Source: Paenibacillus daejeonensis DSM 15491
GTDB lineage: Bacteria > Bacillota > Bacilli > Paenibacillales > Paenibacillaceae
Assembly: GCF_000378385.1 (NCBI RefSeq)
Contig: NZ_KB899665.1
Span: forward strand, 1 to 64,000
DNA: 64,000 nt
Reading direction: 5' to 3'
The notes beneath the pieces were generated by a model. It did no database searches, was not told the origin of the DNA, and saw only the letters and a program-made list of their open reading frames with translations. The translations under genes were made by a program, and so were the position numbers. This document shows positions 42,415-51,549 of the stretch, piece after piece. How positions within the stretch are numbered: position 1 is the stretch's first letter; the number at the start of each line of letters is the position of its first letter.

Positions 42415-44199
42415 ATGTATCGTGTATTAATTGTCGATGATGAACCGGAGATCCGGCAAGGACTAAGGCTCAAGGTCAAATGGGAGCAGATCGGCATGGT
42501 GGTGGTCGGCGAGGCTGCCCATGGCGGGGAGGCTGCCGAACGGCTGGAGCATGAGCCGATCGATATCGTCATTACGGATATGAATATGCCGGTGATGGAC
42601 GGCTTGTCTTTTCTAGATTATTGCAGAGAGCAGCATCCCGCCCTTCGCCTGATCGTCATTACCGGCTATGAGGACTTTCAGTATGCGCATGCGGCCATCC
42701 GCAATCGGGTACGCGACTATCTGCTTAAACCCGTCACACGGGATGAGCTGACGTCGGCACTGCAGCGGATCGGCCAGGAGCTGGATGCAGAGCGTCAGAG
42801 CCGGGATGAGGCATCTGTGCTGCAGTGGCAGATGTCGCAGTATGCCCGAGAGATGAAGGAGCACTTCATCGTCCGGCTCGTGCGCGGCGAACTGGATCAG
42901 GCCCAGCCCGGCACCATTATGGAGCGTGCCCAGCGGTTTCAGCTCGATGCGTGGGAGAAGTCGGAGGTGCGATTCCTGACCGCAGGTCTGCCTGCCGGAG
43001 GGGGTGGGACGGAGGAGCGGGAACGGTTGCCGGAGCAGTTCCGCTTGGTCTTCGAGCTGCTCTGCCGCGAGTTCGCCGAGAACTGGTCGGAACTGGACAT
43101 GGCGGCGGAGGACGTTGCCGCTCGTCCTGAGCGGCGGAGTGCGAACCCGGGCCCGGGAGATAGGGCAGAGGGAGCGGTCGAGAGGAAGAGTCGAGTAGAG
43201 GAAGATGGCAAGCGGGGCGAGCGTGCTGAGGAAGGCGTCGAGTGGAGAGTGATATCAGGGGAAGACGCTAAGCGCAGTTCTCACCAGCTGGAGGTTTTTC
43301 GGGATGCGGGGTACCCGGGGCTGATGCATCTGATCTGCCGGGGGAGCGCGGAGCAAGCGGCACAGCTGGCGTCTGCGCTCAAGGAAGCAATACGCAGCCA
43401 TGTGCGGCTGGATACCCATGTCGGCGTTGGTGAACCCGTAAGCGGCTTTGGCACTTGGAAGGATGGCTACATGTCCGCGCTGATTGCCTGGAACATAGCT
43501 GGCAGTCCAATGGCGGAAGGTGAGCCGTCCGGATCGGGGCAAGATACGGCTCATTTGCCTGAGGAGACGGTCAAGGTCATGCGGCGCTATCTCGCACGCG
43601 GGGAAACCGACGCTTTTGGCAAGGCGATGGCTACTGCGCTGGAGGAAGCCCACGCGGTCTCGCGAGCGGCTTTTGTCAAAATGATCTTCCAACTCGTGCT
43701 GATCCTGGAGAGTGCGGCAGCCGAAGCGCAACTGCAGCTGGAGAGCCGGGAGCAGCTATGGCTGCGGCCTGAGCTGGTGCTGGGGATGCACACCGTAGCC
43801 AAGGCGGAGGCCTTCCTGCAGGAAATTGCCGGCAAAATTGCCGAGCGTACGACCCAGGGCTCTGGTGCAGATGCCGATCAGAGCGTGATTGAGGCGGCCA
43901 AGCAATTCATTGAGGAGAACTACCGGTACGACCTGAACCTGACGATGATTGCGGAGCGGTTCAATTACCATCCGTCGTATTTCTCCGAGTTTTTCAAAGC
44001 CAAGGTCGGCCGCACCTTCATCCAGTACTTGTCCGAGGTCCGCATGGCTGAGGCGGTGCGGCTGCTCAAGGAAACTACACTCAGCCTCTGGGATATTGCC
44101 GAATTCACCGGCTTCTCCAACGCCAGTTACTTCAGCGCCAAATTCAAAAAAGTCTACGGCATGTCCCCCTCCGAATACCGGAGCGGCCAGGGGCAGTAG
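42415..44199 (+). CDS. YesN-like response regulator with AraC output
   Basis: 594 residues. The receiver (1-120) starts YRVLIVDDEPEIRQGLRLK, with the phospho-aspartate in DIVITDMNMPVMDGL and a K in YLLKPV. The C-terminal AraC domain has NYRYDLNLTMIAERFNYHPSYFSEFFKAKVG, then SLWDIAEFTGFSNASYFSAKFKKVYGMSPSEYR. A middle low-complexity acidic/arginine stretch (about 235-290: RRSANPGPGDRAEG, KRGERAEEG) is an apparent insertion. The partner kinase precedes it. The probable target is the ABC importer whose promoters share a box (46156, 48086). GGAGGA is spaced for the ATG at 42415. Confidence 0.93.
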   Translation: MYRVLIVDDEPEIRQGLRLKVKWEQIGMVVVGEAAHGGEAAERLEHEPIDIVITDMNMPVMDGLSFLDYCREQHPALRLIVITGYEDFQYAHAAIRNRVRDYLLKPVTRDELTSALQRIGQELDAERQSRDEASVLQWQMSQYAREMKEHFIVRLVRGELDQAQPGTIMERAQRFQLDAWEKSEVRFLTAGLPAGGGGTEERERLPEQFRLVFELLCREFAENWSELDMAAEDVAARPERRSANPGPGDRAEGAVERKSRVEEDGKRGERAEEGVEWRVISGEDAKRSSHQLEVFRDAGYPGLMHLICRGSAEQAAQLASALKEAIRSHVRLDTHVGVGEPVSGFGTWKDGYMSALIAWNIAGSPMAEGEPSGSGQDTAHLPEETVKVMRRYLARGETDAFGKAMATALEEAHAVSRAAFVKMIFQLVLILESAAAEAQLQLESREQLWLRPELVLGMHTVAKAEAFLQEIAGKIAERTTQGSGADADQSVIEAAKQFIEENYRYDLNLTMIAERFNYHPSYFSEFFKAKVGRTFIQYLSEVRMAEAVRLLKETTLSLWDIAEFTGFSNASYFSAKFKKVYGMSPSEYRSGQGQ

Positions 44200-44209
44200 A
44201 GGGGGGCGG

Positions 44210-44760
44210 AAGCGCTCAAATAGGTGCACAATGTTACTTGAATCGGGCAAATGTCGGCGGACGCGCCCAACTAGGTGCACAATGTTACTTGAATCGGGCA
44301 AACGTCGGCGGACGCGCCCAACTAAGTGCACAATGTTACTTGAATCGGGCAAATGTCGGTGGACGCGCCTCACTAAGTGCACAATGTTACTTGGATTGAG
44401 CGAACGTCGGCGGATGAGCCCCAATAGGTGCACAATGTTACTTGAATCGGGCGAATGTCAGCGGAAGCGCTCAAATAGGTGCACAATGTTACTTGAATCG
44501 GGCAAACATCGGCGCATGCGCCCCAATAGGTGCACAATGTTACTTGGATTGAGCGAACGTCGGCGGACGCGCCTCAATAGGTGCACAATGTTACTTGGAT
44601 TGAGCGAACATCGGCGTTGGGTCCAACCACCAGAGGTAAAATGTTACTTGAATCGGGCAAACATTGGCGGATGCACCCAACCAGGGGTAAAAAGTTACTT
44701 GGATTGACCAAAAGTCGGCGGAAGCGCCGAACCAGAGGTAAAAGGCTACTTGGATTCATC
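44210..44760. repeat. Tandem array, 51-bp period, about 11 units
   Basis: GTGCACAATG recurs at 44224, 44275, 44326, 44377, 44428, 44479, 44530 and 44581, always 51 bases apart. Three more units of a second type (AGGTAAAA, TTACTTG) have TTAC or CTAC at 44644, 44695 and 44746. Unit: GTGCACAATGTTACTTG, AATCGGGCAAATGTC, GGCGGACGCGCC. It fills the junction between two converging genes. Open frames through it are by-products of the period. Confidence 0.97.
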
Positions 44761-44784
44761 AAGCGAGGTTTTGTGTGTGGGCGG

Positions 44785-46035
44785 TTAGGGGGCGGCCTCC
44801 CCAAACCGGACCAGTACATGCCAGAGCAGCTTGAGCTGCTGCAGGACCTCGGCTGGCTCCCCGCGATCTTGCCAGCGCTCTGGATGGCGCCGGACCTCGG
44901 CTGCCGCCTCGCCGATCGTGCGGGCATTGATTCTGCCATTCTGCGCTATGCGCGCAGCCAGTGAAGGCATGGCCCGTCCGCGAAAATCCGTCGGCACCGC
45001 AGACGCTGCCATCGCAAAGCCCCCGTGCCAATGCAGCGTCAACCGAAACGCCGCGCAGAGCTGCTCCAGCAATGCGCCAGTTGGCGTGCCCTGAAACGCC
45101 GGGTCAGCCACCAGCGCCTCGGCGTCTCGGGCCAACATGACGGGACCGTGCACCTGGGCTTCGACGTAATGGTTGAGATTGCGCGCTGGCTTTTGCGAGA
45201 ATCGCTCGGCTATAGGCGCACTTATCCGCTCCCGCACATGCGCAACAAAGCGCGGCGGCGTCAACCCGTGCTCACCTATGGCGTAATCGCCGAGAAAGGC
45301 ATCTCGCAGGATTGCGGCGAGCACACTATCAAAAGCTCGGTACGTGCCCCGTTCGTCGGGCAGCTGGTGGGAGTCCAGATACGTGAATGTCGCACGCGCT
45401 GAAACCTCCGGTTTCAACAGCAAATAGCACGAGCCAAAACGGGGCGAGGGTCCGTCGGGATGCAGCATCAAATCAAGGGCGCCGTACTTGGGTCGTTCAT
45501 CCCCGTAACTCCCGCAGCTATCGAGTCCTCCGTTTCCGTCAGTTTCATAACCCGCATCGCAGCTGACAGTATTGGCAGTCGCATTCTGCACTTTGCCCCC
45601 GTGCTCGCCTTGACCCGAGTCGGGCTGCTTGCCACCCTCAGTCCCGTCACCTAAGCGGTCCGCGCTATCCCTGTCACCACCATGATAAGCACCGCCGAAC
45701 AACTGCTGTTCCCACAGGTCGCGCTGCCCGCCCGGGTAGGCGGAGACGCTGCCGTTGGAGATTCCAGTTTCGAACTGACTTTTGTACATGCCCCCAGTGA
45801 GCAGCCCTTTCGCCACACTCCTGCCCACTGCATCCAGCCGGTCGGGATGAAAATGCAGCGCAATTCGCGCATAGCGCCGAATCCCGTCCATCACCTCCAG
45901 CATCTGCGTATCCGAGATATCACACATCGCCTGGATTTCCTCCAGTATCTTGCTAGCTCCGGTTTGCCGCGCGGATGCATAGGCCGTCACGTGGTCAAGC
46001 GCTGCTTGTTGAGCTGGACTCAGGGGAACGGTCAT
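44785..46035 (-). CDS. DUF3626 family protein with an internal insertion
   Basis: 416 residues. It shows the DUF3626 pattern: SPAQQAALDHV, ALHFHPDR, GGMYKSQFETGISNGSVSAYPGGQRDLWEQQLFGGAY, then DERPKYGALDL, FGSCYLLLKPEV, NHYVEAQVHGPVML. Function of the family is unknown. Between FGGAY and DERPKYGAL there is a segment of about 57 residues rich in Gly, Asp, Ser and Asn (GGDRDSADRLGDGTEGG, CDAGYETDGNGG) that I believe is absent in relatives. AAGGAGCG is nine bases before the ATG at 46035. A divergent gene for the ABC importer lies upstream. Confidence 0.82.
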   Translation of the reverse strand: MTVPLSPAQQAALDHVTAYASARQTGASKILEEIQAMCDISDTQMLEVMDGIRRYARIALHFHPDRLDAVGRSVAKGLLTGGMYKSQFETGISNGSVSAYPGGQRDLWEQQLFGGAYHGGDRDSADRLGDGTEGGKQPDSGQGEHGGKVQNATANTVSCDAGYETDGNGGLDSCGSYGDERPKYGALDLMLHPDGPSPRFGSCYLLLKPEVSARATFTYLDSHQLPDERGTYRAFDSVLAAILRDAFLGDYAIGEHGLTPPRFVAHVRERISAPIAERFSQKPARNLNHYVEAQVHGPVMLARDAEALVADPAFQGTPTGALLEQLCAAFRLTLHWHGGFAMAASAVPTDFRGRAMPSLAARIAQNGRINARTIGEAAAEVRRHPERWQDRGEPAEVLQQLKLLWHVLVRFGEAAP

Positions 46036-46155
46036 TAGGTATCGCTCCTTTTTTACACTCGTTGTACCTACCATACCACCCGAGCAGACGCTCGTCAGCA
46101 CCCTTGCCTTAAGTAACACAGCCTTATAGATTTTTCACTTTGTTTCTGCCCCCAC

Positions 46156-46221
46156 CCGAAAAATTTAATAGCCAACTCCCGAAGAAATGCGATTCATCGT
46201 CCGCCGCCTCCCCGGTATGAT
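46156..46221 (+). promoter_or_regulatory. Importer promoter with shared upstream box, copy 1
   Basis: The box starts CCGAAAAATT at 46156, then TTCATC (46193-46198) as a poor -35, 17 bases, and TATGAT (46216-46221) as -10. The box-to--35 spacing, 37 bases, equals that at 48086. It matches copy 2 at 32 of 43 positions. A poor -35 with a conserved upstream box suggests an activator. Confidence 0.6.
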
Positions 46222-46261
46222 GGAATCAACCACATGAACGAAACAGAGGAGGAGGCTTGCC

Positions 46262-47176
46262 ATGCGCGCCGCCAAACGGCTCAAGATCTCTCAGCACAAC
46301 CGTACCGCATACCTGTTCCTGCTGCCCTGGCTGATCGGCTTTCTTGGCTTGACCGCCGGGCCGATGCTGGGCTCGCTCTATCTATCGCTTACCAAGTTCG
46401 ATTTGCTGAGTCCGCCGACCTGGATCGGGCTGGACAACTACCGGCAGATTTTCACTGAAGACAACACGTTCAGCGGCTCGCTATGGCTGACCTTTACTTA
46501 TGTCTTCCTGTCCGTGCCGCTGCGGCTCATCTTCGCCCTGCTGGTGGCGATGGCGCTCAACAAGGGCATCCGCGCCTTGGGCATTTACCGCACGGTCTAT
46601 TACATCCCGTCTCTTTTGGGCGGTAGTGTCGCAATCGCTATTGTGTGGCGTCAAATTTTTGATGGTGAAGGTGCGGTTAACAAGCTGCTCGGCTTTTTCG
46701 GTATCACGGGGCCCTCCTGGATCTCGCATCCCGATTACATCGTCTACACCATCGTTACCCTGTCGATCTGGCAGTTCGGCTCGGCCATGGTTATCTTCCT
46801 GGCAGGTTTGAAGCAGGTGCCTGGTGACCTGTACGAGGCTGCGCAGATGGATGGTGCGGGCAAGATCGGACAGTTTTTCAAAATTACACTGCCGATGCTG
46901 ACACCGGTTATCTTTTTCAACCTGATCATGAGCATGATTAACTCGTTCCAGGTGTTCACCCCGGCCTTCGTGATCGGCGACGGACGCGGCGGCCCGCTGG
47001 ATGCGACCATGTTCTACACGCTGTATCTGTATCTGCAGGGCTTCTCATACTTCAATATGGGCTACGCCGCGGCGCTCGCCTGGCTCATGCTGCTGATTAT
47101 CGGCGGATTCACGGCAATCTTGTTCCTGACCTCGAAGTTCTGGGTGTTCTACGGGGACAGCAAGGATGGGAGGTAA
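46262..47176 (+). CDS. Sugar ABC transporter permease (MalF-type)
   Basis: 304 residues, six membrane helices: AYLFLLPWLIGFLGLTAGPML, LTFTYVFLSVPLRLIFALLVAMAL, YYIPSLLGGSVAIAIVWRQIF, and so on. The ABC-binding EAA motif is LYEAAQMDGAGKIGQFFKITLPML. It forms the channel with the next gene for uptake of an unidentified sugar or oligosaccharide. No ATPase gene is in this cluster; a shared MsmX-type ATPase is usual in Bacillales. GAGGAGG is spaced for the ATG at 46262. Confidence 0.94.
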   Translation: MRAAKRLKISQHNRTAYLFLLPWLIGFLGLTAGPMLGSLYLSLTKFDLLSPPTWIGLDNYRQIFTEDNTFSGSLWLTFTYVFLSVPLRLIFALLVAMALNKGIRALGIYRTVYYIPSLLGGSVAIAIVWRQIFDGEGAVNKLLGFFGITGPSWISHPDYIVYTIVTLSIWQFGSAMVIFLAGLKQVPGDLYEAAQMDGAGKIGQFFKITLPMLTPVIFFNLIMSMINSFQVFTPAFVIGDGRGGPLDATMFYTLYLYLQGFSYFNMGYAAALAWLMLLIIGGFTAILFLTSKFWVFYGDSKDGR

Positions 47177-47183
47177 TCGATCG

Positions 47184-48023
47184 ATGCAAGCGAAGCTTAT
47201 CTACACCAAGGGTCTCAAACATGTCCTCATCATCGGCTTCGGTCTGTTGATGCTCTATCCGGTGCTCTGGCTGATCAGCAGCTCGTTCAAGCCCAATCAG
47301 TTGATTTTCTCCCAGCCGGGATTGTGGCCCTCCAGGTTCACTCTGGATAACTACATCAACGGATGGCGGGGGCTCTCCGGAATCTCATTCGGGACCTTCT
47401 TCATGAACTCGGCGGTCATCTCCGTACTCAGCGTATTGGGCAATGTCATTACGTGTTCGCTGGCGGCGTTTGCTTTTGCCCGATTGAACTTCCGCTTCAA
47501 AAGCCTGCTGTTCGCCCTGATGCTGGTGACGATCATGGTGCCGTACCATGTCACGCTGATCCCGCAGTACATCATCTTCAATGAGCTGGAATGGATCAAT
47601 ACGTATTACCCGCTGGTACTGCCCAAATGGCTCGCCACGGACTCATTCTTTATCCTGCTGATGGTCCAGTTCATCCGCGGTATCCCGCGTGAGCTCGACG
47701 AGAGTGCGACCATCGACGGCTGTGGCCAATCCCAGATTTACTGGCGCATCATTCTGCCGCTGCTGCTGCCCGCGCTGATCACGACGGCCATTTTCACCTT
47801 CATCTGGACATGGGACGATTTCTTCTCCCAGATGATCTACCTGAGCGACATCCGTCTGTTCACTGTACAGCTCGGTATCCGCTCCCTATTTGACCCGTCG
47901 GGCTCGTCCGATTGGGGCGCACTGCTGGCGATGTCCACGCTGTCGCTGGTGCCGATCTCCCTGATCTTTATGATCTTCCAACGTTATTTCCTGGAGGGAA
48001 TCGCCACGACCGGGTTAAAATAA
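47184..48023 (+). CDS. Sugar ABC transporter permease (MalG-type)
   Basis: 279 residues, six membrane helices. LIIGFGLLMLYPVLWLISSSFKP begins the first; the EAA motif is RELDESATIDGCGQSQIYWRIILPLLLPALITT. The end YFLEGIATTGLK is typical of the MalG/AraQ family. Start at 47184 (MQAKL) is favoured over 47166 because GGGAGGT lies ten bases before it. It overlaps nothing but is 8 bases after the upstream stop. The gene after it is separated by a repeat and a second promoter. Confidence 0.93.
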   Translation: MQAKLIYTKGLKHVLIIGFGLLMLYPVLWLISSSFKPNQLIFSQPGLWPSRFTLDNYINGWRGLSGISFGTFFMNSAVISVLSVLGNVITCSLAAFAFARLNFRFKSLLFALMLVTIMVPYHVTLIPQYIIFNELEWINTYYPLVLPKWLATDSFFILLMVQFIRGIPRELDESATIDGCGQSQIYWRIILPLLLPALITTAIFTFIWTWDDFFSQMIYLSDIRLFTVQLGIRSLFDPSGSSDWGALLAMSTLSLVPISLIFMIFQRYFLEGIATTGLK

Positions 48024-48065
48024 ACAACAGCGATCGCAAGAACGATCCGCTCCACGTAGACTTAC
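48022..48065 (+). repeat. EPS-locus hairpin repeat, right-end fragment
   Basis: ACAACAGCGATCGCAAGAAC, then GATCCGCTCCACGTAGAC and TTACTTTTT match the right end of the copy at 25407. The hairpin part is missing. It lies just before the second box of the importer. Confidence 0.55.
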
Positions 48066-48085
48066 TTTTTCACCAGACTTTTTAT

Positions 48086-48151
48086 CCGAAAAATTAACGA
48101 ATCAACTGCCTAAGAAATCGCATTCATTCGTCATGGGGTATCGCTTAACAT
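48086..48151 (+). promoter_or_regulatory. Binding-protein promoter with shared upstream box, copy 2
   Basis: CCGAAAAATT at 48086, TTCATT (48123-48128) as -35, 17 bases, TAACAT (48146-48151) as -10. Same spacing and box as at 46156. It would give the binding protein its own higher expression. Confidence 0.6.
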
Positions 48152-48199
48152 AGCAAGTGAAAGCAAGCAGGACCACTACTTGTATGGGGGAGAATCACA

Positions 48200-49561
48200 A
48201 TGAAAAAACAGATGCTTATGGTCGCGCTGATTATGGTACTGACGTTCGTCACCGCTTGCTCCGGGGGAACAAGCAGCCCGGGCGCAAGCAATGGCGGCAC
48301 GAACAGCAACGAAGCGCAAGGCGGCACGACTTCACCACCGGCAGGCAGCGAAGACGCTGAGGTCGAGCTGCGCATCATGTGGTGGGGCGACCAGAAGCGC
48401 GCGGATATCACCAACGAAGTGCTGAAGCTGTTCCAGGAGGAGCACCCGAATATCCGCATTATTGGCGAGTTTTCGCCGGCTACGGGATACTTCGATAAGC
48501 TGAACACGCAGCTGGCTTCGGGCACGGCGGCAGATGTCTTTTTCCTCGGCGGCAATGTCGTCGACTACGCAACCAAAGACGTGCTGCTCGATCTCGAGCC
48601 TTACGTCGGCAATGAACTGGATCTGAGCGACATGGATGAAGCTATGATCGAGTATGGCACCCTGGGTGGCAACCTGGTCCACGTCTCGGCAGGTGCTAAC
48701 GCCAGAGGCATCGTGATCAATGAGCGTCTCTTCGAGGAAGCAGGCATGCCGCTGCCGGAGGACGGCTGGAACTGGGAAGATTACGCTCGCATCAGCAACG
48801 AAATCGCCAGCAAGCTGGACGGCGTGTATGGCAGCTACAACTTTACGGTGGAAGGCATGGACATCTACCTGAAGCAGAATGGCAAGCAGCTCTATGATAT
48901 GGAGAATAACCAATTAGGTTTTGAGGAAGCCGATATCGTGGACTGGTTCAACTTCTGGGAGGAAACGGCCCAGGGCGGCGGCATCGTTACACCAGAGCTG
49001 GCCGTATCCCATCCGCAAGGTGACACGAGCAAGTCGCTCGTTGTGACTGGTCAGGTGGCAATGGGGCTGATCCCGTCGAACCAATTGGCAGCCCACCAGA
49101 GCTTGACCGAAGACAAGCTGACCATGGTTCAAGTGCCACGCGGCGAAAAAGGAACCGGCGTCGTCTTCGAATCCAGCCAAGGTCTCTCCGGCTACGCCAA
49201 GACCGAACATCCGAAGGAAGTCGCAATGCTGATCAACTTCTTCATCAACGATCCGGAAGCGGCCAAAATCCTCGGCAACGACCGCGGCGTACCGGTAACC
49301 GCTCAGAACCGCGCGCTGCTGGAGCAGGAAACCGACGAAGTGCAGCAGATCGTCTATGACTACACGAGCCGTGTCTCGGAAGCAACCAAGACCGAGCCGT
49401 TCAACGTCAGCTACAATATGCCGGGCAACACCGAGTTTACGACGCTGGCTGAGAAGTCCGTTCAGGAGATTGGCTTCGGACGCAAGAGTGTGGAGCAGGC
49501 AGTGACCGATTTTTACAGCGGCACGGTACGGATCTTCAATAGCAACAAGCAGGAGTCTTGA
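48200..49561 (+). CDS. Sugar-binding lipoprotein of the ABC importer
   Basis: 453 residues. A lipoprotein signal (MVALIMVLTFVTACSGGTSS) with lipobox TAC, a Ser/Gly/Asn-rich linker, then the extracellular binding fold: VELRIMWWGDQKRADITNEVLKLFQEEHPNIRI, TQLASGTAADVFFLGG. It delivers sugar to the permeases at 46262 and 47184. Type 1 family, specificity unknown. GGGGGAG before the ATG. The hydrolases downstream may generate its ligand. Confidence 0.93.
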   Translation: MKKQMLMVALIMVLTFVTACSGGTSSPGASNGGTNSNEAQGGTTSPPAGSEDAEVELRIMWWGDQKRADITNEVLKLFQEEHPNIRIIGEFSPATGYFDKLNTQLASGTAADVFFLGGNVVDYATKDVLLDLEPYVGNELDLSDMDEAMIEYGTLGGNLVHVSAGANARGIVINERLFEEAGMPLPEDGWNWEDYARISNEIASKLDGVYGSYNFTVEGMDIYLKQNGKQLYDMENNQLGFEEADIVDWFNFWEETAQGGGIVTPELAVSHPQGDTSKSLVVTGQVAMGLIPSNQLAAHQSLTEDKLTMVQVPRGEKGTGVVFESSQGLSGYAKTEHPKEVAMLINFFINDPEAAKILGNDRGVPVTAQNRALLEQETDEVQQIVYDYTSRVSEATKTEPFNVSYNMPGNTEFTTLAEKSVQEIGFGRKSVEQAVTDFYSGTVRIFNSNKQES

Positions 49562-49597
49562 TGAGTAAGGAGCATGGCTCATAGTAAGCATGGGCAG

Positions 49598-49625
49598 ACA
49601 GGCCGCCGGGTGACGGCGGCCTGTT
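49598..49625 (+). terminator. Strong hairpin between binding protein and hydrolase
   Basis: ACAGGCCGCC and GGCGGCCTGT form a ten-base GC-rich stem around GGTGAC, with no T run. Such hairpins often stabilise the binding-protein mRNA rather than terminate. 49626-49838 has no further gene. Confidence 0.55.
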
Positions 49626-49838
49626 GGCGTATGGGCGAGGGTGTCAGTGACCGGGCAGACTGTTGAACGCATGATGGATGAGAGATGTGCGAATCGGGTG
49701 AGAAGTAAGGCACGAAGGATGAGAATGATAGGCAACTTAGAGTGGTCGCTAAAAAAACAAGAAGGTTTAAGCTTGGCAGCGATACCAAACTTGTGCCATG
49801 ATCAGGAAAGGCAATTCGTACAGGAGAGGGTGTGGCGG

Positions 49839-51488
49839 ATGAACATATCATTGTTGGAGAAACTGCGGGAGGCGGAGCTGCAGACGCGAGTAGGAGAGCT
49901 GAGCAAGCCGGGGGATAAAGCGGTACTTGGGCATTTTGAAGCGAGTGGGGTTGGATTCGTCGCCGCAGCAGGTAAGCTTGAGGATGTCTGGGGGCTGGCC
50001 GTCCGCAAGCTGCTGGACTGTATTGTGCCAACGGCAGGCGAGAAGCCGATCCTGCAGGAGGGCGGTGTCTATCTGGGATGCTGGCTGGAGAGTACCGGCA
50101 CGATTAATGCGGAGCTATTATCCCGCTTCATCCCGGATGTGTCGGAGGCGACGTATCTGGCTTTTGCCGAACATCAACGTGAGGATGGCATGTTTCCCTA
50201 TAAAGTAACAGAGCATGGACCGGCCTATCGTCAGATTCAACTGGTCACCCCGCTGGCTCGGTGTGTGTGGCGCCATTATGCACTGCATGGGCGAAACCGC
50301 GAGTTCCTGCGGACGATGTATGACGCGATGGTCCGTTATGACGAGTGGTTGGCGACGTATCGGGATACGCGGGGCACGGGCGGGGTAGAGGCGTTCAGTA
50401 CGTTTGATACGGGTCATGACCTGTCGCCGCGCTTCTGGCATGTGCCGGACACGCCGCATCTGGACGATGCGAGGACGTATGACCCGGACTCGCCAATTCT
50501 GCCGTTCGTCGCGCCGGATCTGACGGCTAATGTGTACTGCCAGCGTCTTTACTTGGCGCGGATGGCCGAAGAGCTGGGGGAGAATGCGGAGCCATGGCGG
50601 GCCAAAGCGGAGGCCTCACTGGAGAGTCTGTTCCGCTACTGCTTTGATGAAGCCGATCATTTCTTCTATGACCGTGACCGTCAGGACGAGCTGGTGCGGG
50701 TGCAGTCGGATGTGCTGCTTCGGGTGCTGGCCTGCGAGGTGGGAGACCGGGCGTTTTTTGATGCGGCGTTGCGGCGGTATTTGCTGAATACACGCAAGTT
50801 TTTTGCCAAGTATCCGTACACCTCGATCGCGATGGATGACCCGCGCTTCGATCCCGATTCCAGCTATAACAGCTGGGCCGGGCCGTCCAACTTCCTGAGC
50901 TTGATCCGGACGGCGCACGCGTTTGAGACGCATCAGCGGTATGTGGAGCTCACCTGGGTCCTTCAGCCGATCCTCTCGGCTATGGCACACACCGAGCGAT
51001 TCGCCCAGACGCTCAGTCCGTGGACGGGCAAGGAAGGCTTCACCGAGACGTATTCACCGGCGATCTTGTGCTTGCTCGATTTCGTCGAGCGGCTGAGCGG
51101 CATTCTGCCAACGACCGAAGGTGAGCTCTGGATTACCGGGCTCATTCCGTACGCCATGGATCACGGCGAGACCGTGGCCGGGGAGACAGCGTACAGCAGG
51201 GAGGTCGACGGCGTTCGTTTTGAGCTCGTGAATACGAGGGACAAGTGTACGGTCTACAGGAATGGAGAGGCGTATCTACAGTTCCCTTATGGCGTACGCG
51301 CTGTAACAGATCGGTCGGGCAGCCTGCTCGGTATCATTGGCATGAGCGCCCGTACGATAGAGGGGACAGTGGAGTATGAGGGCCGCGAGCTTACCTTCAC
51401 TGCCGCCGGCAACGACTGGCTCGCATACCGCGACGGCGCGCTGCACGTCGAGCGCCAGATCGGCGTCGTGTACCCGACATACTCGTAG
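49839..51488 (+). CDS. MGH1-like glycoside hydrolase
   Basis: 549 residues, an (alpha/alpha)6-barrel-type protein (WLESTGTINAELLSRF, DGMFPYKVTEHGPAYRQIQLVTPLARCVW, YDEWLATYRDTRGTG, SYNSWAGPSNFLSLIRTAHAFE). It resembles the MGH1-like hydrolases related to GH63 and GH37; the substrate is not identified. No signal peptide, so it acts inside on imported sugar. GGAGAGG about ten bases before the ATG at 49839 supports this start; an earlier ATG would add 66 residues without such a site. It follows the binding protein, so it probably processes the same sugar. Confidence 0.75.
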   Translation: MNISLLEKLREAELQTRVGELSKPGDKAVLGHFEASGVGFVAAAGKLEDVWGLAVRKLLDCIVPTAGEKPILQEGGVYLGCWLESTGTINAELLSRFIPDVSEATYLAFAEHQREDGMFPYKVTEHGPAYRQIQLVTPLARCVWRHYALHGRNREFLRTMYDAMVRYDEWLATYRDTRGTGGVEAFSTFDTGHDLSPRFWHVPDTPHLDDARTYDPDSPILPFVAPDLTANVYCQRLYLARMAEELGENAEPWRAKAEASLESLFRYCFDEADHFFYDRDRQDELVRVQSDVLLRVLACEVGDRAFFDAALRRYLLNTRKFFAKYPYTSIAMDDPRFDPDSSYNSWAGPSNFLSLIRTAHAFETHQRYVELTWVLQPILSAMAHTERFAQTLSPWTGKEGFTETYSPAILCLLDFVERLSGILPTTEGELWITGLIPYAMDHGETVAGETAYSREVDGVRFELVNTRDKCTVYRNGEAYLQFPYGVRAVTDRSGSLLGIIGMSARTIEGTVEYEGRELTFTAAGNDWLAYRDGALHVERQIGVVYPTYS

Positions 51489-51549
51489 CTCGGGGCGGGT
51501 GTGCGTTGGCAGGCTTGTGAGCCAAGTCCCGAGCAACGTGGACCGTCGC

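Noticed and set aside
43949-44707. 252-residue plus-strand ORF over the array and the end of the response regulator
   Set aside because: It overlaps the well-supported regulator in another frame and continues through the repeats.
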